A stretch of DNA of 32,098 bases from Myxococcota bacterium (GCA_028278065.1 JANQFA010000164.1:1-32098), one strand, 5' to 3'; counted from the stretch's first letter, positions 7,990 to 16,256 are shown. The notes: a model not told the origin generated them from the letters alone. Translations and numbers: made by a program.

Positions 7990-8352
7990 ATGGAAGACGT
8001 CATCCTGCTCGAGGGAATCCAGATCCCCGCGGCCCTGGGAGTGACGGCCGCCGAGCGGCGCATGCGTCGGCCCGTCACGCTCGACCTCGAGGTGTCCTGC
8101 GACCTCTCCAGCGCGGGACGCACCGACCACATCCGCTCGACGATCCACTACAAGCGCATCTACGAGATCGCCGAGGACGTGGCGTCCAACCACGAGCACA
8201 AGCTGGTCGAGGCCCTGGCGGCGCGCATCGCCGAGGCGGTTCTGGGCAAGTTCGAGGATGCGAGACGCATCACCGTCACGGTGCGCAAGCCCAGGCCCAT
8301 CGCCGGCGTCCTCGAGTACGCCGGAGTCCGCATCACCCGCGGCCGGGACTGA
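7990..8352 (+). CDS. folB: Dihydroneopterin aldolase FolB
   Basis: A 120-residue protein, the usual FolB length. It starts with DVILLEGIQIPAALGVTAAERR and has the Glu in KLVEALAARIAEAVL that corresponds to the conserved pterin-binding glutamate of the family. A VTVRKPRPI segment contains the conserved C-terminal K-P motif. It should convert 7,8-dihydroneopterin to 6-hydroxymethyl-dihydropterin and glycolaldehyde in folate synthesis. Start at 7990 has GGAGG at 7980-7984. The gene is 2 nt from moaA and is followed without a gap by the acyltransferase frame. The close relative FolX epimerase cannot be fully excluded. Confidence 0.9.
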   Translation: MEDVILLEGIQIPAALGVTAAERRMRRPVTLDLEVSCDLSSAGRTDHIRSTIHYKRIYEIAEDVASNHEHKLVEALAARIAEAVLGKFEDARRITVTVRKPRPIAGVLEYAGVRITRGRD

Positions 8353-8426
8353 TCCCCCTGCTCGAAGAGGTCCTGTTTCGGCTCGCCCGGGGTCTCCTCA
8401 CCCTGGTTCGCCTGCTCCCCCGGCGA

Positions 8427-9284
8427 GTGGCGCTGGCCGCCTGCCGCGGCGTGGGGCGCAGCTGGGCCCGCCTGGGGCTTCCGCGCACCGACGTGGCCGC
8501 GACCAACCTGGCGATCGCCTTCCCCGAGAAGAGCGCCCGGGAGCGGCGCGCGATCCTGGTGGAGTCCTTCGCCCACCTGGCCGAGAGCCTGGCCGACGTG
8601 GCCGAGATCGCGCACCTGGATCCTGAATCGTCCGAGGCGCTCGTTCGCTTCGAGGGCTTCGAGCACGTGGAGGCGGCCCGTGGAGCCAGCGAGTCGGGCG
8701 GGTTCATCCTGCTGACGGCGCACTTCGGCACCTTCGAGCTCTTCAGCGGGGCGTGCGCGGCCCGCGGCATCCCCGTCGCCGTGGTGCAGCGCGAGCAGGG
8801 CAACGCGGTGCTCGGGCGCCTGCTCGCGTGGTGGCGCAACGCGAGCGGGGTCCAGCCGCTGCGCAGGGGCTCCGCCGCCCGGGCCGTGATGCGCGCCCTG
8901 CGCGACGGGCTCGCTGTGGGAATGCCCCTGGACCAGGACACCCCCCGGGAGGAAGGTGTCTTCGTCCCGTTCTTCGGGCGGCCCGCTTGTACCCGCGACG
9001 CCGTGGCCCGTCTCGCCATGCGCACGGGTGCGCCGGTCGTCCCGGGCTTCCTCTACCGCGCTGCGGACGGGGTGGGTCGGATCGCGCGCTTCTCTCCCGC
9101 CATCGAGATGGTGCCCGCCGGTGACGATGGGGACGCCGCGGTCATCGAAAACACACGACGCATGACCGCCGCCATCGAAGACGCGATCCGCAGCGCCCCG
9201 GACCACTGGAGCTGGATCCACCGCCGCTGGCGGACCGCTCCGGAGCGCGGCGTCAACGTCTACAAGCCCGCGAAAAGTCGCTAG
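8427..9284 (+). CDS. Lipid A biosynthesis acyltransferase (LpxL/HtrB family)
   Basis: A 285-residue LPLAT-superfamily protein from the GTG used here. H99-x4-E104 in LTAHFGTFELF is the catalytic HX4(D/E) motif. A later GMPLDQDTPREEGVFVPFFG block is also characteristic, as is VARLAMRTGAPVVPGF. It should add a secondary acyl chain to lipid A or a related lipid, at the inner membrane. The frame stays open upstream to the folB stop, and the 26 codons before 8427 read LLEEVLFRLARGLLTLVRLL, a membrane-type helix expected at the N-terminus of this family. The true start is therefore probably a CTG near 8349 (overlapping the folB TGA as CTGA) or 8358. There is no ATG or other GTG to use. Confidence 0.88.
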   Translation: MALAACRGVGRSWARLGLPRTDVAATNLAIAFPEKSARERRAILVESFAHLAESLADVAEIAHLDPESSEALVRFEGFEHVEAARGASESGGFILLTAHFGTFELFSGACAARGIPVAVVQREQGNAVLGRLLAWWRNASGVQPLRRGSAARAVMRALRDGLAVGMPLDQDTPREEGVFVPFFGRPACTRDAVARLAMRTGAPVVPGFLYRAADGVGRIARFSPAIEMVPAGDDGDAAVIENTRRMTAAIEDAIRSAPDHWSWIHRRWRTAPERGVNVYKPAKSR

Positions 9285-9290
9285 AATCCC
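9280..9290 (+). promoter_or_regulatory. Putative -10 element (GC-TAGAAT-CCC) before the siroheme reductase
   Basis: TAGAAT is at 9282-9287, overlapping the stop of the acyltransferase gene (TAG 9282-9284). It lies 31 nt before the reductase ATG at 9319, which has its own AAAGGAG. The 12-base string TCGCTAGAATCC also occurs on the reverse strand just upstream of dnaA (15949-15960). This suggests an internal promoter in the gene run. No convincing -35 is present. Confidence 0.4.
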
Positions 9291-9318
9291 CGCTTCGCGC
9301 CCTCGAAAGGAGCCCACC

Positions 9319-11052
9319 ATGGCCTGGGAGCCTTCCCCCAAGCCCCCGGTCACCCTCGACAATTCGCCGGTCGAGGAGATGTCCAAGAACGAGCGCATCA
9401 AGCTCGAGAGCGACGGGCTCTTCCACGTCCTCGACCCGAAGAGCCCCCATACGTTCGGCGACGAGCTCGCGGCGATGGAGGCGGGCGAGGCCGACACCAT
9501 CGGCAACGTGGCCAAGGAGCTCTCCAAGTTCTTCGGGATCTACAAGCAGCAGATCCGCGGGGAGCGCGGACGCAAGACCGGTGACCTGGTCTTCATGATC
9601 CGCATCAAGTGCCCCGGGGGCGGACTCCTCTCCCCGGCCCAGTGGAAGGCGCTCGACGAGACCGCAGACCTCTACGCGGACGGCAGCCTGCGCATCACCT
9701 CGCGCCAGGCGATCCAGTACCACCGCGTCAAGGGGAAGGACCTGCGGCCGCTGGTGCGTCACCTGAACGAGGCGTACCTCGAGGGCGGCACCCTGGCGGC
9801 CTGCGGCGACGTCAACCGCAACACCATGTGCTCGCCGGCGGATGGCCTGGATCCGGTGCACGACGTGCGAGGCAGCGAGCTCGCCCAGGCCATCGCCGAC
9901 GCCCTGGCGCCGCGCACCGGCGCCTACCTGCAGGTCTTCCTGCAGACCGGAGACGGCTCGAAGAACCTGACTCCCGAGGAGCCGCTGTACGGCAAGCACT
10001 ACCTGCCGCGCAAGTTCAAGGTGGGGATCGCGCATCCCACGGACAACTCGGTCGACGTCCTCACCCAGGACGTGGGCCTCGTGCCCGCCGATCCGGACGG
10101 CACGGCCTGGGATCTCTACAGCGGCGGCGGCATGGGTCTCTCCCACAACAACCCCGCCACCGCCGCCCTGATGGGACTCTACCTGGGTCGCATCCGCCGC
10201 GAGCAGGTGGTGGATGCGGTGTGCGGGATCGCCGCCATCCAGCGCGACCACGGTGAACGCAAGAACCGCAAGGGGGCGCGCTGGAAGTACACCATCCGCC
10301 GGCTGGGCCTGGAGCGCGTGAAGAAGGAGCTGGCGGAGGCCCACGGCATCACGCTGTCGGAGGCCACGCCGGTGCCGCTGCCGCCGATGGATCTGCACCT
10401 GGGCTGGCACGAGCAGCGCGGAGGAGGCGGCTACTACGGGATCTCGGTCGAGAACGGCCGGCTCGGCGGGGCGCTGCGCGGGGCCGTGCGCCGCGCCACC
10501 GAGGAGCTGGGCGTCTCCGTGCGGCTCACCCCCCAGCAGGATCTGGTGCTCTGCAACGTGCGCGAGCGCGAGGCGCTGGAGGCCATCCTGCGCGAGGAGG
10601 GGGTCGCGGCGCCCGAGACGATCTCGATCGTGAGGCGCAACGCGATGGCCTGTCCCGCGAAGCCCACCTGCGGTCTGGCCATGACCGATGCCGAGAACAT
10701 CCTGCCGGCCTACATCGACGCGATCGAGGCCGCCGGCCTCGGCGACGTGGACGCGGTGATCCGGATGACCGGGTGCCCCAACAACTGCGCACGCCCGCCT
10801 TCGGCCGAGGTGGGGATCTACGGCTACGGAAAGAACGACCACGTGATCCTGGTGGGCGGCTCCCGGGAGGGCAGCCGGCTCGCCCATACTCTGTACCCGC
10901 GCCTCCCGGGCGAAGACATGGTGCCGGCCCTGGTGGGCCTCTTCCGCGCCGTGAAGGAGCACAACGGCGAGGGACTCCCGGTGGGCGAGTTCCTGCACCA
11001 GACCGATCCCGCCCAGCTGCGCGCCTGGATCGGGGTCGACGCCGAGGCCTGA
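9319..11052 (+). CDS. Siroheme [4Fe-4S] sulfite/nitrite reductase (ferredoxin type)
   Basis: A 577-residue enzyme with two ferredoxin-like/catalytic repeats. The siroheme and [4Fe-4S] ligands are C445-x5-C451 (MACPAKPTCG) and C486-x3-C490 (TGCPNNCARPP). The first repeat has LRITSRQAIQYHRVKG, the second VSVRLTPQQDLVL, both part of the family's parachute-type substrate site. It performs the six-electron reduction of sulfite to sulfide, or nitrite to ammonia. The sequence alone does not decide which. A sirohydrochlorin chelatase beside a trans-sulfuration enzyme at 30602-32098 makes sulfite the better guess. ATG 9319 has AAAGGAG upstream. Its stop directly abuts the ATG of cofG, so the two are probably co-translated. 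Confidence 0.92.
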   Translation: MAWEPSPKPPVTLDNSPVEEMSKNERIKLESDGLFHVLDPKSPHTFGDELAAMEAGEADTIGNVAKELSKFFGIYKQQIRGERGRKTGDLVFMIRIKCPGGGLLSPAQWKALDETADLYADGSLRITSRQAIQYHRVKGKDLRPLVRHLNEAYLEGGTLAACGDVNRNTMCSPADGLDPVHDVRGSELAQAIADALAPRTGAYLQVFLQTGDGSKNLTPEEPLYGKHYLPRKFKVGIAHPTDNSVDVLTQDVGLVPADPDGTAWDLYSGGGMGLSHNNPATAALMGLYLGRIRREQVVDAVCGIAAIQRDHGERKNRKGARWKYTIRRLGLERVKKELAEAHGITLSEATPVPLPPMDLHLGWHEQRGGGGYYGISVENGRLGGALRGAVRRATEELGVSVRLTPQQDLVLCNVREREALEAILREEGVAAPETISIVRRNAMACPAKPTCGLAMTDAENILPAYIDAIEAAGLGDVDAVIRMTGCPNNCARPPSAEVGIYGYGKNDHVILVGGSREGSRLAHTLYPRLPGEDMVPALVGLFRAVKEHNGEGLPVGEFLHQTDPAQLRAWIGVDAEA

Positions 11053-12270
11053 ATGAGCGCTTCCGCATCCACGCCCCTCTCCCTGCGCGAGGCCGAGCGT
11101 CTCGTGGCGGAGGCGCTGGACGCGGGCGTCCTCGGCCGCGCCGAGGCCGGGCGCCTGGCCGCGGCCCTGGGCGATCCGCTGCTGCGCGACGCCGTGCGCG
11201 CAGGTGCCCTCGAAAGCAAGCGGCGTGGCAAGGGCGAAGTGGTCTCGTTCTCGCGCAACGTGTTCATCCCGCTCACCAACCTGTGCCGTGACCGCTGTCG
11301 CTACTGCACCTTCGCCAAGCAGCCGGACTCCCCCGAGGCCCACACCTACGAGCTCGACGAGGTGGCCGAGGTGGTGCGCGGCGGTGTGGCCACCGGCTGC
11401 ATCGAGGCGCTCTTCTGCCTGGGAGACAAGCCCGAGATCGCCTACGCAGAGCACCGCCGGTGGCTCTCGGCGCGCGGCTTCGCGACCACGCCCGCCTACC
11501 TGGAGGATGCCTGCCGGGTGGCCTTCGAGGGCGGAATGCTCCCGCACACCAACGCCGGCATCCTCTCGTCGGACGAGATGCGCGGGCTGCGCCGTTGGAA
11601 CGCATCGCTGGGGCTGATGCTCGAGTCCACCAGCGAGAGGCTCTGTGCCCGCGGGGGTCCGCACTTCCACGCGCCGGACAAGAAGCCCGCGGTACGCCTG
11701 CGCATGCACCAGGAGGCGGGCGAGCTGGGGATCCCCTTCACCAGCGGCATCCTGCTGGGGATCGGCGAGACCGTCGAGGAGCGCGTCGACACCCTCTTTG
11801 CCATCCGCGAGCTGGACGACCGCTACGGGCACATCCAGGAGACCATCGTGCAGCCCTTCCACCCGAAGCCGGGCACCGCCATGCGCGCCGAGACCCCCAT
11901 GGGCGACGCGGAGGTGGCGGGCTGGGTCGCCCTCACGCGCCTGGTGATGGGGCCCGGGCGGAACGTCCAGGCCCCGCCCAACCTGGCGCCGGAGGTGCTG
12001 GAGCTGCTGCTGGGCTCGGGCCTGAACGACTGGGGCGGGGTGTCGCCGGTGACCCTCGACTTCATCAATCCCGAAGCTCCCTGGCCTACCTTGGGGGAGC
12101 TCCGCCGCCGCACCGAGGCGGCGGGGCACCGGCTGGTCGAGCGGCTTCCGGTCTATCCGGACGACCTCCTCGGCCGGCCCGAGCGATTCGATCCCGCCGT
12201 GCGCGAGGCCGCCCTGGCGCGGGTGGACGAGCAGGGCTGGGTGGAAGGCGGACGGGAGGCCGCGGCATGA
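11053..12270 (+). CDS. cofG: FO synthase subunit 1, CofG (F420 chromophore synthesis)
   Basis: A 405-residue radical-SAM protein. C78-x3-C82-x2-C85 in the NLCRDRCRYCTF segment binds the SAM cluster, and the following EALFCLGDKPE is a CofG hallmark. Later ETIVQPFHPKPGT and QAPPNLAPEVLELLLGSGLNDWGG also fit the family. With CofH it builds 7,8-didemethyl-8-hydroxy-5-deazariboflavin (FO) from tyrosine and 5-amino-6-ribitylamino-uracil. About 40 N-terminal residues precede the barrel. The start abuts the reductase stop and the end overlaps cofH by ATGA. Later F420 genes (cofC, cofD, cofE) are not in this window. Confidence 0.95.
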   Translation: MSASASTPLSLREAERLVAEALDAGVLGRAEAGRLAAALGDPLLRDAVRAGALESKRRGKGEVVSFSRNVFIPLTNLCRDRCRYCTFAKQPDSPEAHTYELDEVAEVVRGGVATGCIEALFCLGDKPEIAYAEHRRWLSARGFATTPAYLEDACRVAFEGGMLPHTNAGILSSDEMRGLRRWNASLGLMLESTSERLCARGGPHFHAPDKKPAVRLRMHQEAGELGIPFTSGILLGIGETVEERVDTLFAIRELDDRYGHIQETIVQPFHPKPGTAMRAETPMGDAEVAGWVALTRLVMGPGRNVQAPPNLAPEVLELLLGSGLNDWGGVSPVTLDFINPEAPWPTLGELRRRTEAAGHRLVERLPVYPDDLLGRPERFDPAVREAALARVDEQGWVEGGREAAA

Positions 12271-13505
12271 GCATCGATCGACTCCTGGCGGGCATCGACC
12301 CGGTGGTGGCACGCATCCTGGACGACGCGCTCGATGGCCGCGAGCTCTCCAGCGACGACGCGCTGCGCCTGCTCCGCGCCGAGGGAGCCGACCACCACGC
12401 GCTGGTGCGGGCCGCGGACCTGGCGCGGGCCGACGACAAGGGCGACGACGTCACCTTCGTCGTGAACCGGAACATGAACTTCACCAACGTCTGCTACGTG
12501 GGCTGCAGCTTCTGCGGCTTCTCGCGGCACAAGGACGACGCGGACGCCTTCGACCACCCCATGGAGGTGCTGGTCGAGAAGACCCGCGATGCGGTGGCGC
12601 GCGGCGCCACCGAGGTCTGCATCCAGGGCGGGATCCACCCCAACAAGGACCACACCCACTACCGCGAGATCCTGGAGACGGTGAAGGACGCCTTTCCGGA
12701 CGTCCACATCCACGCCTTCTCCCCGGAGGAGATCGACTTCGGCCACAAGAAGAGCGGGATGGAGCTGGCCGACTATCTGCGCTGGCTGGTGGACGCCGGG
12801 CTGGGGACCATGCCGGGGACCGCGGCCGAGATCCTGGACGACGAGGTGCGCGGCGTGGTCTCGCCGAGGAAGCTCGGCAAGGAGCGCTGGGTGGAGATCG
12901 TGACGACGGCCCACTCGATCGGCCTGCCCTCGACCTCCACCCTGATGTACGGACACATCGAGAGCCCTCGTCATGTGGCCGAACACCTCGGTCTCCTGCG
13001 CGACATCCAGAAGGCCACCGGCGGCTTCACCGAGTTCGTGCCCCTCGGGTTCATTCACGAGAAGAACATCCTGTTCAACCACATGGACGCTCGTCCGGGC
13101 TCCTCGATGCTGGAGGACGTGGGGTTGGTCGCCGTCGCGCGCCTCTTCCTGCGCCCGTGGATCACCAACATCCAGGTCTCGTGGGTGAAGATGGGGCCCA
13201 AGCTGGCGCAGATGGGCCTCATGGCCGGGGCCAACGACTTCGGCGGGACGCTCATGGAGGAGTCCATCAGCCGCGAGTCGGGCGCCGACTTCGGCGAGAA
13301 CCTGCCCCCCGAGGAGATCCGACGCCTGGTTCGCGAGGTGGGACGCACGCCGGTCGAGCGCAGCACGACCTACCAGACCCTGCGTCGCTTCGACGACCCG
13401 GAGAAGGACCCGCCTTCCCGCGAGCCCACGTCGGAGCCCGAGCTCTCCGGACCGACCCGTTGGCGGCTGGCCGAGGAGCGCAAGGCAGGCCAGGCGCGTC
13501 ACTGA
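12267..13505 (+). CDS. cofH: FO synthase subunit 2, CofH (5-amino-6-(hydroxybenzyl)aminouracil synthase)
   Basis: A 412-residue radical-SAM protein from the ATG that overlaps the cofG stop (ATGA). C76-x3-C80-x2-C83 (NVCYVGCSFCGF) is the cluster site. Other family marks are EVCIQGGIHPNKDHTHY, HIHAFSPEEIDF, LGTMPGTAAEIL and the NDFGGTLMEESIS segment. CofH makes the tyrosine-derived adduct that CofG closes to FO. MqnC and MqnE of the futalosine route share the fold; adjacency to cofG makes CofH the clear choice. The C-terminus carries about 30 charged, proline-rich residues beyond the domain. hslO starts 7 nt after its stop. Confidence 0.95.
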   Translation: MSIDRLLAGIDPVVARILDDALDGRELSSDDALRLLRAEGADHHALVRAADLARADDKGDDVTFVVNRNMNFTNVCYVGCSFCGFSRHKDDADAFDHPMEVLVEKTRDAVARGATEVCIQGGIHPNKDHTHYREILETVKDAFPDVHIHAFSPEEIDFGHKKSGMELADYLRWLVDAGLGTMPGTAAEILDDEVRGVVSPRKLGKERWVEIVTTAHSIGLPSTSTLMYGHIESPRHVAEHLGLLRDIQKATGGFTEFVPLGFIHEKNILFNHMDARPGSSMLEDVGLVAVARLFLRPWITNIQVSWVKMGPKLAQMGLMAGANDFGGTLMEESISRESGADFGENLPPEEIRRLVREVGRTPVERSTTYQTLRRFDDPEKDPPSREPTSEPELSGPTRWRLAEERKAGQARH

Positions 13506-13512
13506 CCGCGTC

Positions 13513-14403
13513 ATGAACGAGCTGCCGAGCCTCGCCCCCGACGAGGTCGTGCGCACGATCTCGGCTGACGGGCACGTGTCCGTGCGGGTGCTGTCCGCCA
13601 CCGCGATGGCGCGGGAGGCGGCTGCGCGTCACGGCACCGCGCCCGCCGCCAGCGTGGCCCTGGCCCGCGCGCTGATGGGGGGCGTGCTGCTGGGAACCGA
13701 GGGACAGGACGGCGAGCGCGTTCAGCTCCAGATCAAGGGCGACGGTCCGCTGGGGACCATCCTGGTCACGGCCGAGAGCGACGGCAGCGTGCGCGGCTAC
13801 GTCGCCCACCCGGAAGCGGACGTCGACCTGGTGGGCGACAACCTGGGCCTCGCGCGCGCGATCGGCTTCGGAGCCCTCTCGGTGGAGCGCAACCACCCGC
13901 GCTGGAAGCAGCCCTACAGCGGGATCGTCCCGATCGTGGCGGGTGAGATCGCCGAGGATCTGGCGCGGTACCTCCTCGAGAGCGAGCAGAAGCCGTCGGC
14001 GGTGGGCCTCTCCGTCTGGCTCTCGGGCGGGGGCGAGATCGAGGCGGCCGGCGGGTACCTCGTCCAGAGCCTGCCGGGCGCGAGCGACGAGGTGCTGCGC
14101 GGCTTCGAGGAGCGCGTGGCCGTCGTTCACCCCGCCGAGCTGCTGCGTGGCGGAGCCGACGCTCGTACCCTCCTCGAGGCACTCCTGGGTGAGGCGCCCG
14201 GGGGCGAGCTCGAGCAGCGGCCCGCCCGCTTCCACTGCCCCTGCAATCGCGAGCGGGTGCGACGGGCGGCGGCCCTCCTGGGTCGCGAGGAGCTGCGCGC
14301 CATGTCCGAGGCCGGAGAGGACGTGGAGGTGCGCTGCGCCTTCTGCGCGGAGACCTACCGGCTGAACCCGGACGCGGTGAGGACATTGATCCCGGACGCG
14401 TAG
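13513..14403 (+). CDS. hslO: Redox-regulated holdase chaperone Hsp33
   Basis: A 296-residue protein of normal Hsp33 length. The C-terminal redox switch is complete: C242-x-C244 in FHCPCN and C275-x2-C278 in CAFC, which bind zinc when reduced. The N-terminal domain has LQIKGDGPLGTILVTAESDGSVRGYV-type sequence (split here for length: LQIKGDGPLGTILV, then GSVRGYVAHP), followed by VGDNLGLARAIG and QPYSGIVPIVAGEIAEDLA. It protects unfolding proteins in the cytoplasm during oxidative stress. It starts 7 nt after cofH and ends the rightward run. The link with F420 and siroheme enzymes may be redox stress, but that is only context. Confidence 0.96.
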   Translation: MNELPSLAPDEVVRTISADGHVSVRVLSATAMAREAAARHGTAPAASVALARALMGGVLLGTEGQDGERVQLQIKGDGPLGTILVTAESDGSVRGYVAHPEADVDLVGDNLGLARAIGFGALSVERNHPRWKQPYSGIVPIVAGEIAEDLARYLLESEQKPSAVGLSVWLSGGGEIEAAGGYLVQSLPGASDEVLRGFEERVAVVHPAELLRGGADARTLLEALLGEAPGGELEQRPARFHCPCNRERVRRAAALLGREELRAMSEAGEDVEVRCAFCAETYRLNPDAVRTLIPDA

Positions 14404-14481
14404 CCCGTCCCGGGCGGCTGCCTCCCCTCCCTTCAAGCTGACGACGAAGAACCTGCCGTAGGCGTTCCGAAGGGACTCGCG

Positions 14482-15888
14482 CTAGCGGCCTTCGAGGCGG
14501 CTGGCCAGGGCTTCGAGCTGGTAGCGGAGGGGGGCGCGCTCGAGGATCTGGCGTTCGACGCGCTCGATGGCGTTCTTCACCGCGGGATGGTCGCGGTCGA
14601 AGGCGCGTCCGATGCGGGCGAGCGAGGCGTCCGTGTAGCGGCGACAGAGGTACATGGCGAGCTGGCGCGGCACCAGGACGTCGCGCCGCCGCGAGCGCGA
14701 CGCCAGCGCCTCGGGCGTGGTCTGGAAGAAGGCCGCCACCACCTGGATGATCTCCTCGGGCTCGCGACGGGGGGCGGACTCGGCCTCGGGCGCCACCTTG
14801 CGCAGGGCGGCCTCGGTCAGCTCGCGATCGATGCGTCGCTTCAGCAGGGAGGCCGAGGCCACGAGCTGGATGAGCGCCCCCTCGAGATCGCGGACGCTGC
14901 CGCGCAGGCGCTCGACCAGCAGGTCCAGGCAGTCGGTGGGCACGCGCACGCCGCCCGAGGCGGCCTTGGCGCGCAGGATCTCGCGCCGCACGGCCGCATC
15001 GGGAGGCTCGATCTCGGCGACGAGGCCGCCGTTCCAGCGCGAGCGGAGCCGCCGGTCCAGGTCGGGGATGTGGGCCGGCAGGCGGTCGCCGGTGAAGACC
15101 AGGCGCGCACCCGCGTCGCGCAGGTGGTCGATGGTGTGGAAGAGCTCGAGCTGGGTCGCCTTCTTGCCGGGCAGGAACTGGACATCCTCCAGTACCAGGA
15201 GGTCACAAGTCCGATAGCGCCGCTTGAATGCGTCCATGCGCCCGGCGCGGATGGCGGACTGGAAGTCGTTGGTGAAGGCCTCGGCCGAGACGTAGAGGGG
15301 CCTCTCCGCACCGACCGCCTCGCCGAAGACGGATCGCGCCAGGTGGGTCTTGCCCAGGCCCGACTCGCCCGCCACGTAGACGCTGTTGAGCGTGCTCTGG
15401 CCGCCGCGCGCCACCACCATGCAGGCCTCCCGCGCCAGCGCGTTGCCCGGCCCGACGACGAAGCTGTCGAACGAGTAGGGGAGCGGTCGTTGCACCGGGG
15501 GCGCGCTCTGCGCCGAAGGCCGCGGTGGCACAGGGTTCCGGGCGGCGCTGGCGCCCGGCTCCGGCATGGCGGGCGGCGCCACCTCCCGCAGCACGCCGCC
15601 GGTGCAGGCGGCGCGCGAAGCGACCGCGGCGGGCCGCCTGCGCGGCGCTGAGTCCACCTCCAGCACGACCCGGACCGGTCGCGCGGCCTCGGCGCGCACG
15701 CAGGCTTCGATCCGCGCCAGCAGGCGCTGCCGAATGCGGTCCCGGTGGAACACCGAGGGACAGATGATGCGCAGAACATCGCCGTCGGTCTCTGCACGCA
15801 GGGGGCCGATCCATGCCTGCATCGCAAAGGGGCCTACTTCAGGCGCAAGTCGCCTGAGGGCGCCGTTCCAGAGCTGGGGGGGGCTCAT
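14482..15888 (-). CDS. dnaA: DnaA-family replication initiator with divergent DNA-recognition helix
   Basis: A 468-residue protein with all four DnaA domains: an N-terminal oligomerisation domain (about 1-75, LWNGALRRLAPEV onward), a proline-rich linker (to about 135), the AAA+ domain with Walker A at 174-181 (GESGLGKT), Walker B LLVLED at 230-235, an arginine-finger region RLRSRWNGGL, sensor 2 at VRDLEGAL near 333, and domain IV from about 375. Domain IV has RRDVLVPRQLAMYL but the signature reads FDRDHPAVKNAIERV (430-444). The E. coli motif is GRDHTTVLHA, so the two threonines that touch the DnaA box are Pro and Ala here. dnaN and gyrB are not adjacent. It may be the only DnaA with an altered box, or a second paralogue. 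Confidence 0.88.
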   Translation of the reverse strand: MSPPQLWNGALRRLAPEVGPFAMQAWIGPLRAETDGDVLRIICPSVFHRDRIRQRLLARIEACVRAEAARPVRVVLEVDSAPRRRPAAVASRAACTGGVLREVAPPAMPEPGASAARNPVPPRPSAQSAPPVQRPLPYSFDSFVVGPGNALAREACMVVARGGQSTLNSVYVAGESGLGKTHLARSVFGEAVGAERPLYVSAEAFTNDFQSAIRAGRMDAFKRRYRTCDLLVLEDVQFLPGKKATQLELFHTIDHLRDAGARLVFTGDRLPAHIPDLDRRLRSRWNGGLVAEIEPPDAAVRREILRAKAASGGVRVPTDCLDLLVERLRGSVRDLEGALIQLVASASLLKRRIDRELTEAALRKVAPEAESAPRREPEEIIQVVAAFFQTTPEALASRSRRRDVLVPRQLAMYLCRRYTDASLARIGRAFDRDHPAVKNAIERVERQILERAPLRYQLEALASRLEGR

Positions 15889-15950
15889 CTCCGGGTCGGT
15901 CTTCCGTGTCTTTTTGTGATTCCTGGCGGTTTTTTGGCGGAATGCGGAGG

Positions 15951-15956
15951 ATTCTA
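15951..15956 (-). promoter_or_regulatory. Putative dnaA -10 element (TAGAAT)
   Basis: On the reverse strand the context is TCGCTAGAATCCTCCGC, sharing 12 bases with the element at 9280. It would place transcription start roughly 55 nt before the dnaA ATG. No clear -35 lies 16-18 bp upstream. Confidence 0.4.
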
Positions 15957-16208
15957 GCGATCACCCCCGTATCCGCAGGCATTGGAGCATGCTGTGACGG
16001 TGTGGTGCAAAGGTGATTCGCGGGGCCGGAGAGCGTCGGATGCGCACAAACACGGTTCGCATCGCGCCGTTCGCACCGACGGAAAACCTGCGTTTCAAAG
16101 AGGGAACGCCATGGCTTTTCGCAGGCTTCCGTCGAAAGGGCTCAGACGGCTTCGCGGGCGCGCGCGGGCCGCGCAGGCGTCTCCGCGCGCGACACGCTCG
16201 AACCGATA

Positions 16209-16235
16209 TCTTCGAAATACGACTGATTTCGAAGA
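16209..16235. repeat. Perfect 10-bp inverted repeat just past the LON-domain gene
   Basis: TCTTCGAAAT and its exact complement ATTTCGAAGA are separated by 7 nt. It lies about 22 nt beyond the stop of the leftward gene at 16257. No strong T-run follows on the reverse strand (TATCGGTT), so an intrinsic terminator is only possible. Because it also sits upstream of dnaA, an operator is an alternative. Confidence 0.5.
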
Positions 16236-16256
16236 AAATCGCTCCGTTCCTATGTG

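Larger units (their letters stand above)
15889..16256. other. 368-bp gap upstream of dnaA, no gene seen
   Basis: This gap lies between dnaA and the LON-domain gene, both leftward. It is less GC-rich than its surroundings, notably at 15901-15940 and 16201-16250. I searched both strands by eye for TTATCCACA. The best partial matches (for example TGTGGTGCA within 15981-16020) are only 6 of 9. There is no AT-rich 13-mer array. It therefore does not look like a classical oriC, though a box adapted to the unusual DnaA could be missed. It holds a putative -10 at 15951-15956 and an inverted repeat at 16209-16235. Confidence 0.5.

Noticed and set aside
9319..11052. F420-dependent sulfite reductase (Fsr)
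   Set aside because: Despite adjacency to cofG/cofH, it lacks the N-terminal F420-binding and ferredoxin domains of Fsr; its 577 residues are fully used by the siroheme reductase fold.
9253..12312. A 1019-codon open frame on the reverse strand
   Set aside because: It is antisense to the siroheme reductase and cofG, both supported by exact cysteine motifs; no domain is seen in the antisense product.
14404..14481. Terminator between the convergent hslO and dnaA genes
   Set aside because: GC-rich with a short CCCGTCCCGGGCGG self-complementary stretch, but no stable stem followed by a T-run on either strand.
15889..16256. Chromosomal origin next to dnaA
   Set aside because: No TTATCCACA box better than 6 of 9, no AT-rich unwinding repeats and no dnaN. 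It stays possible only if this DnaA uses a different box.
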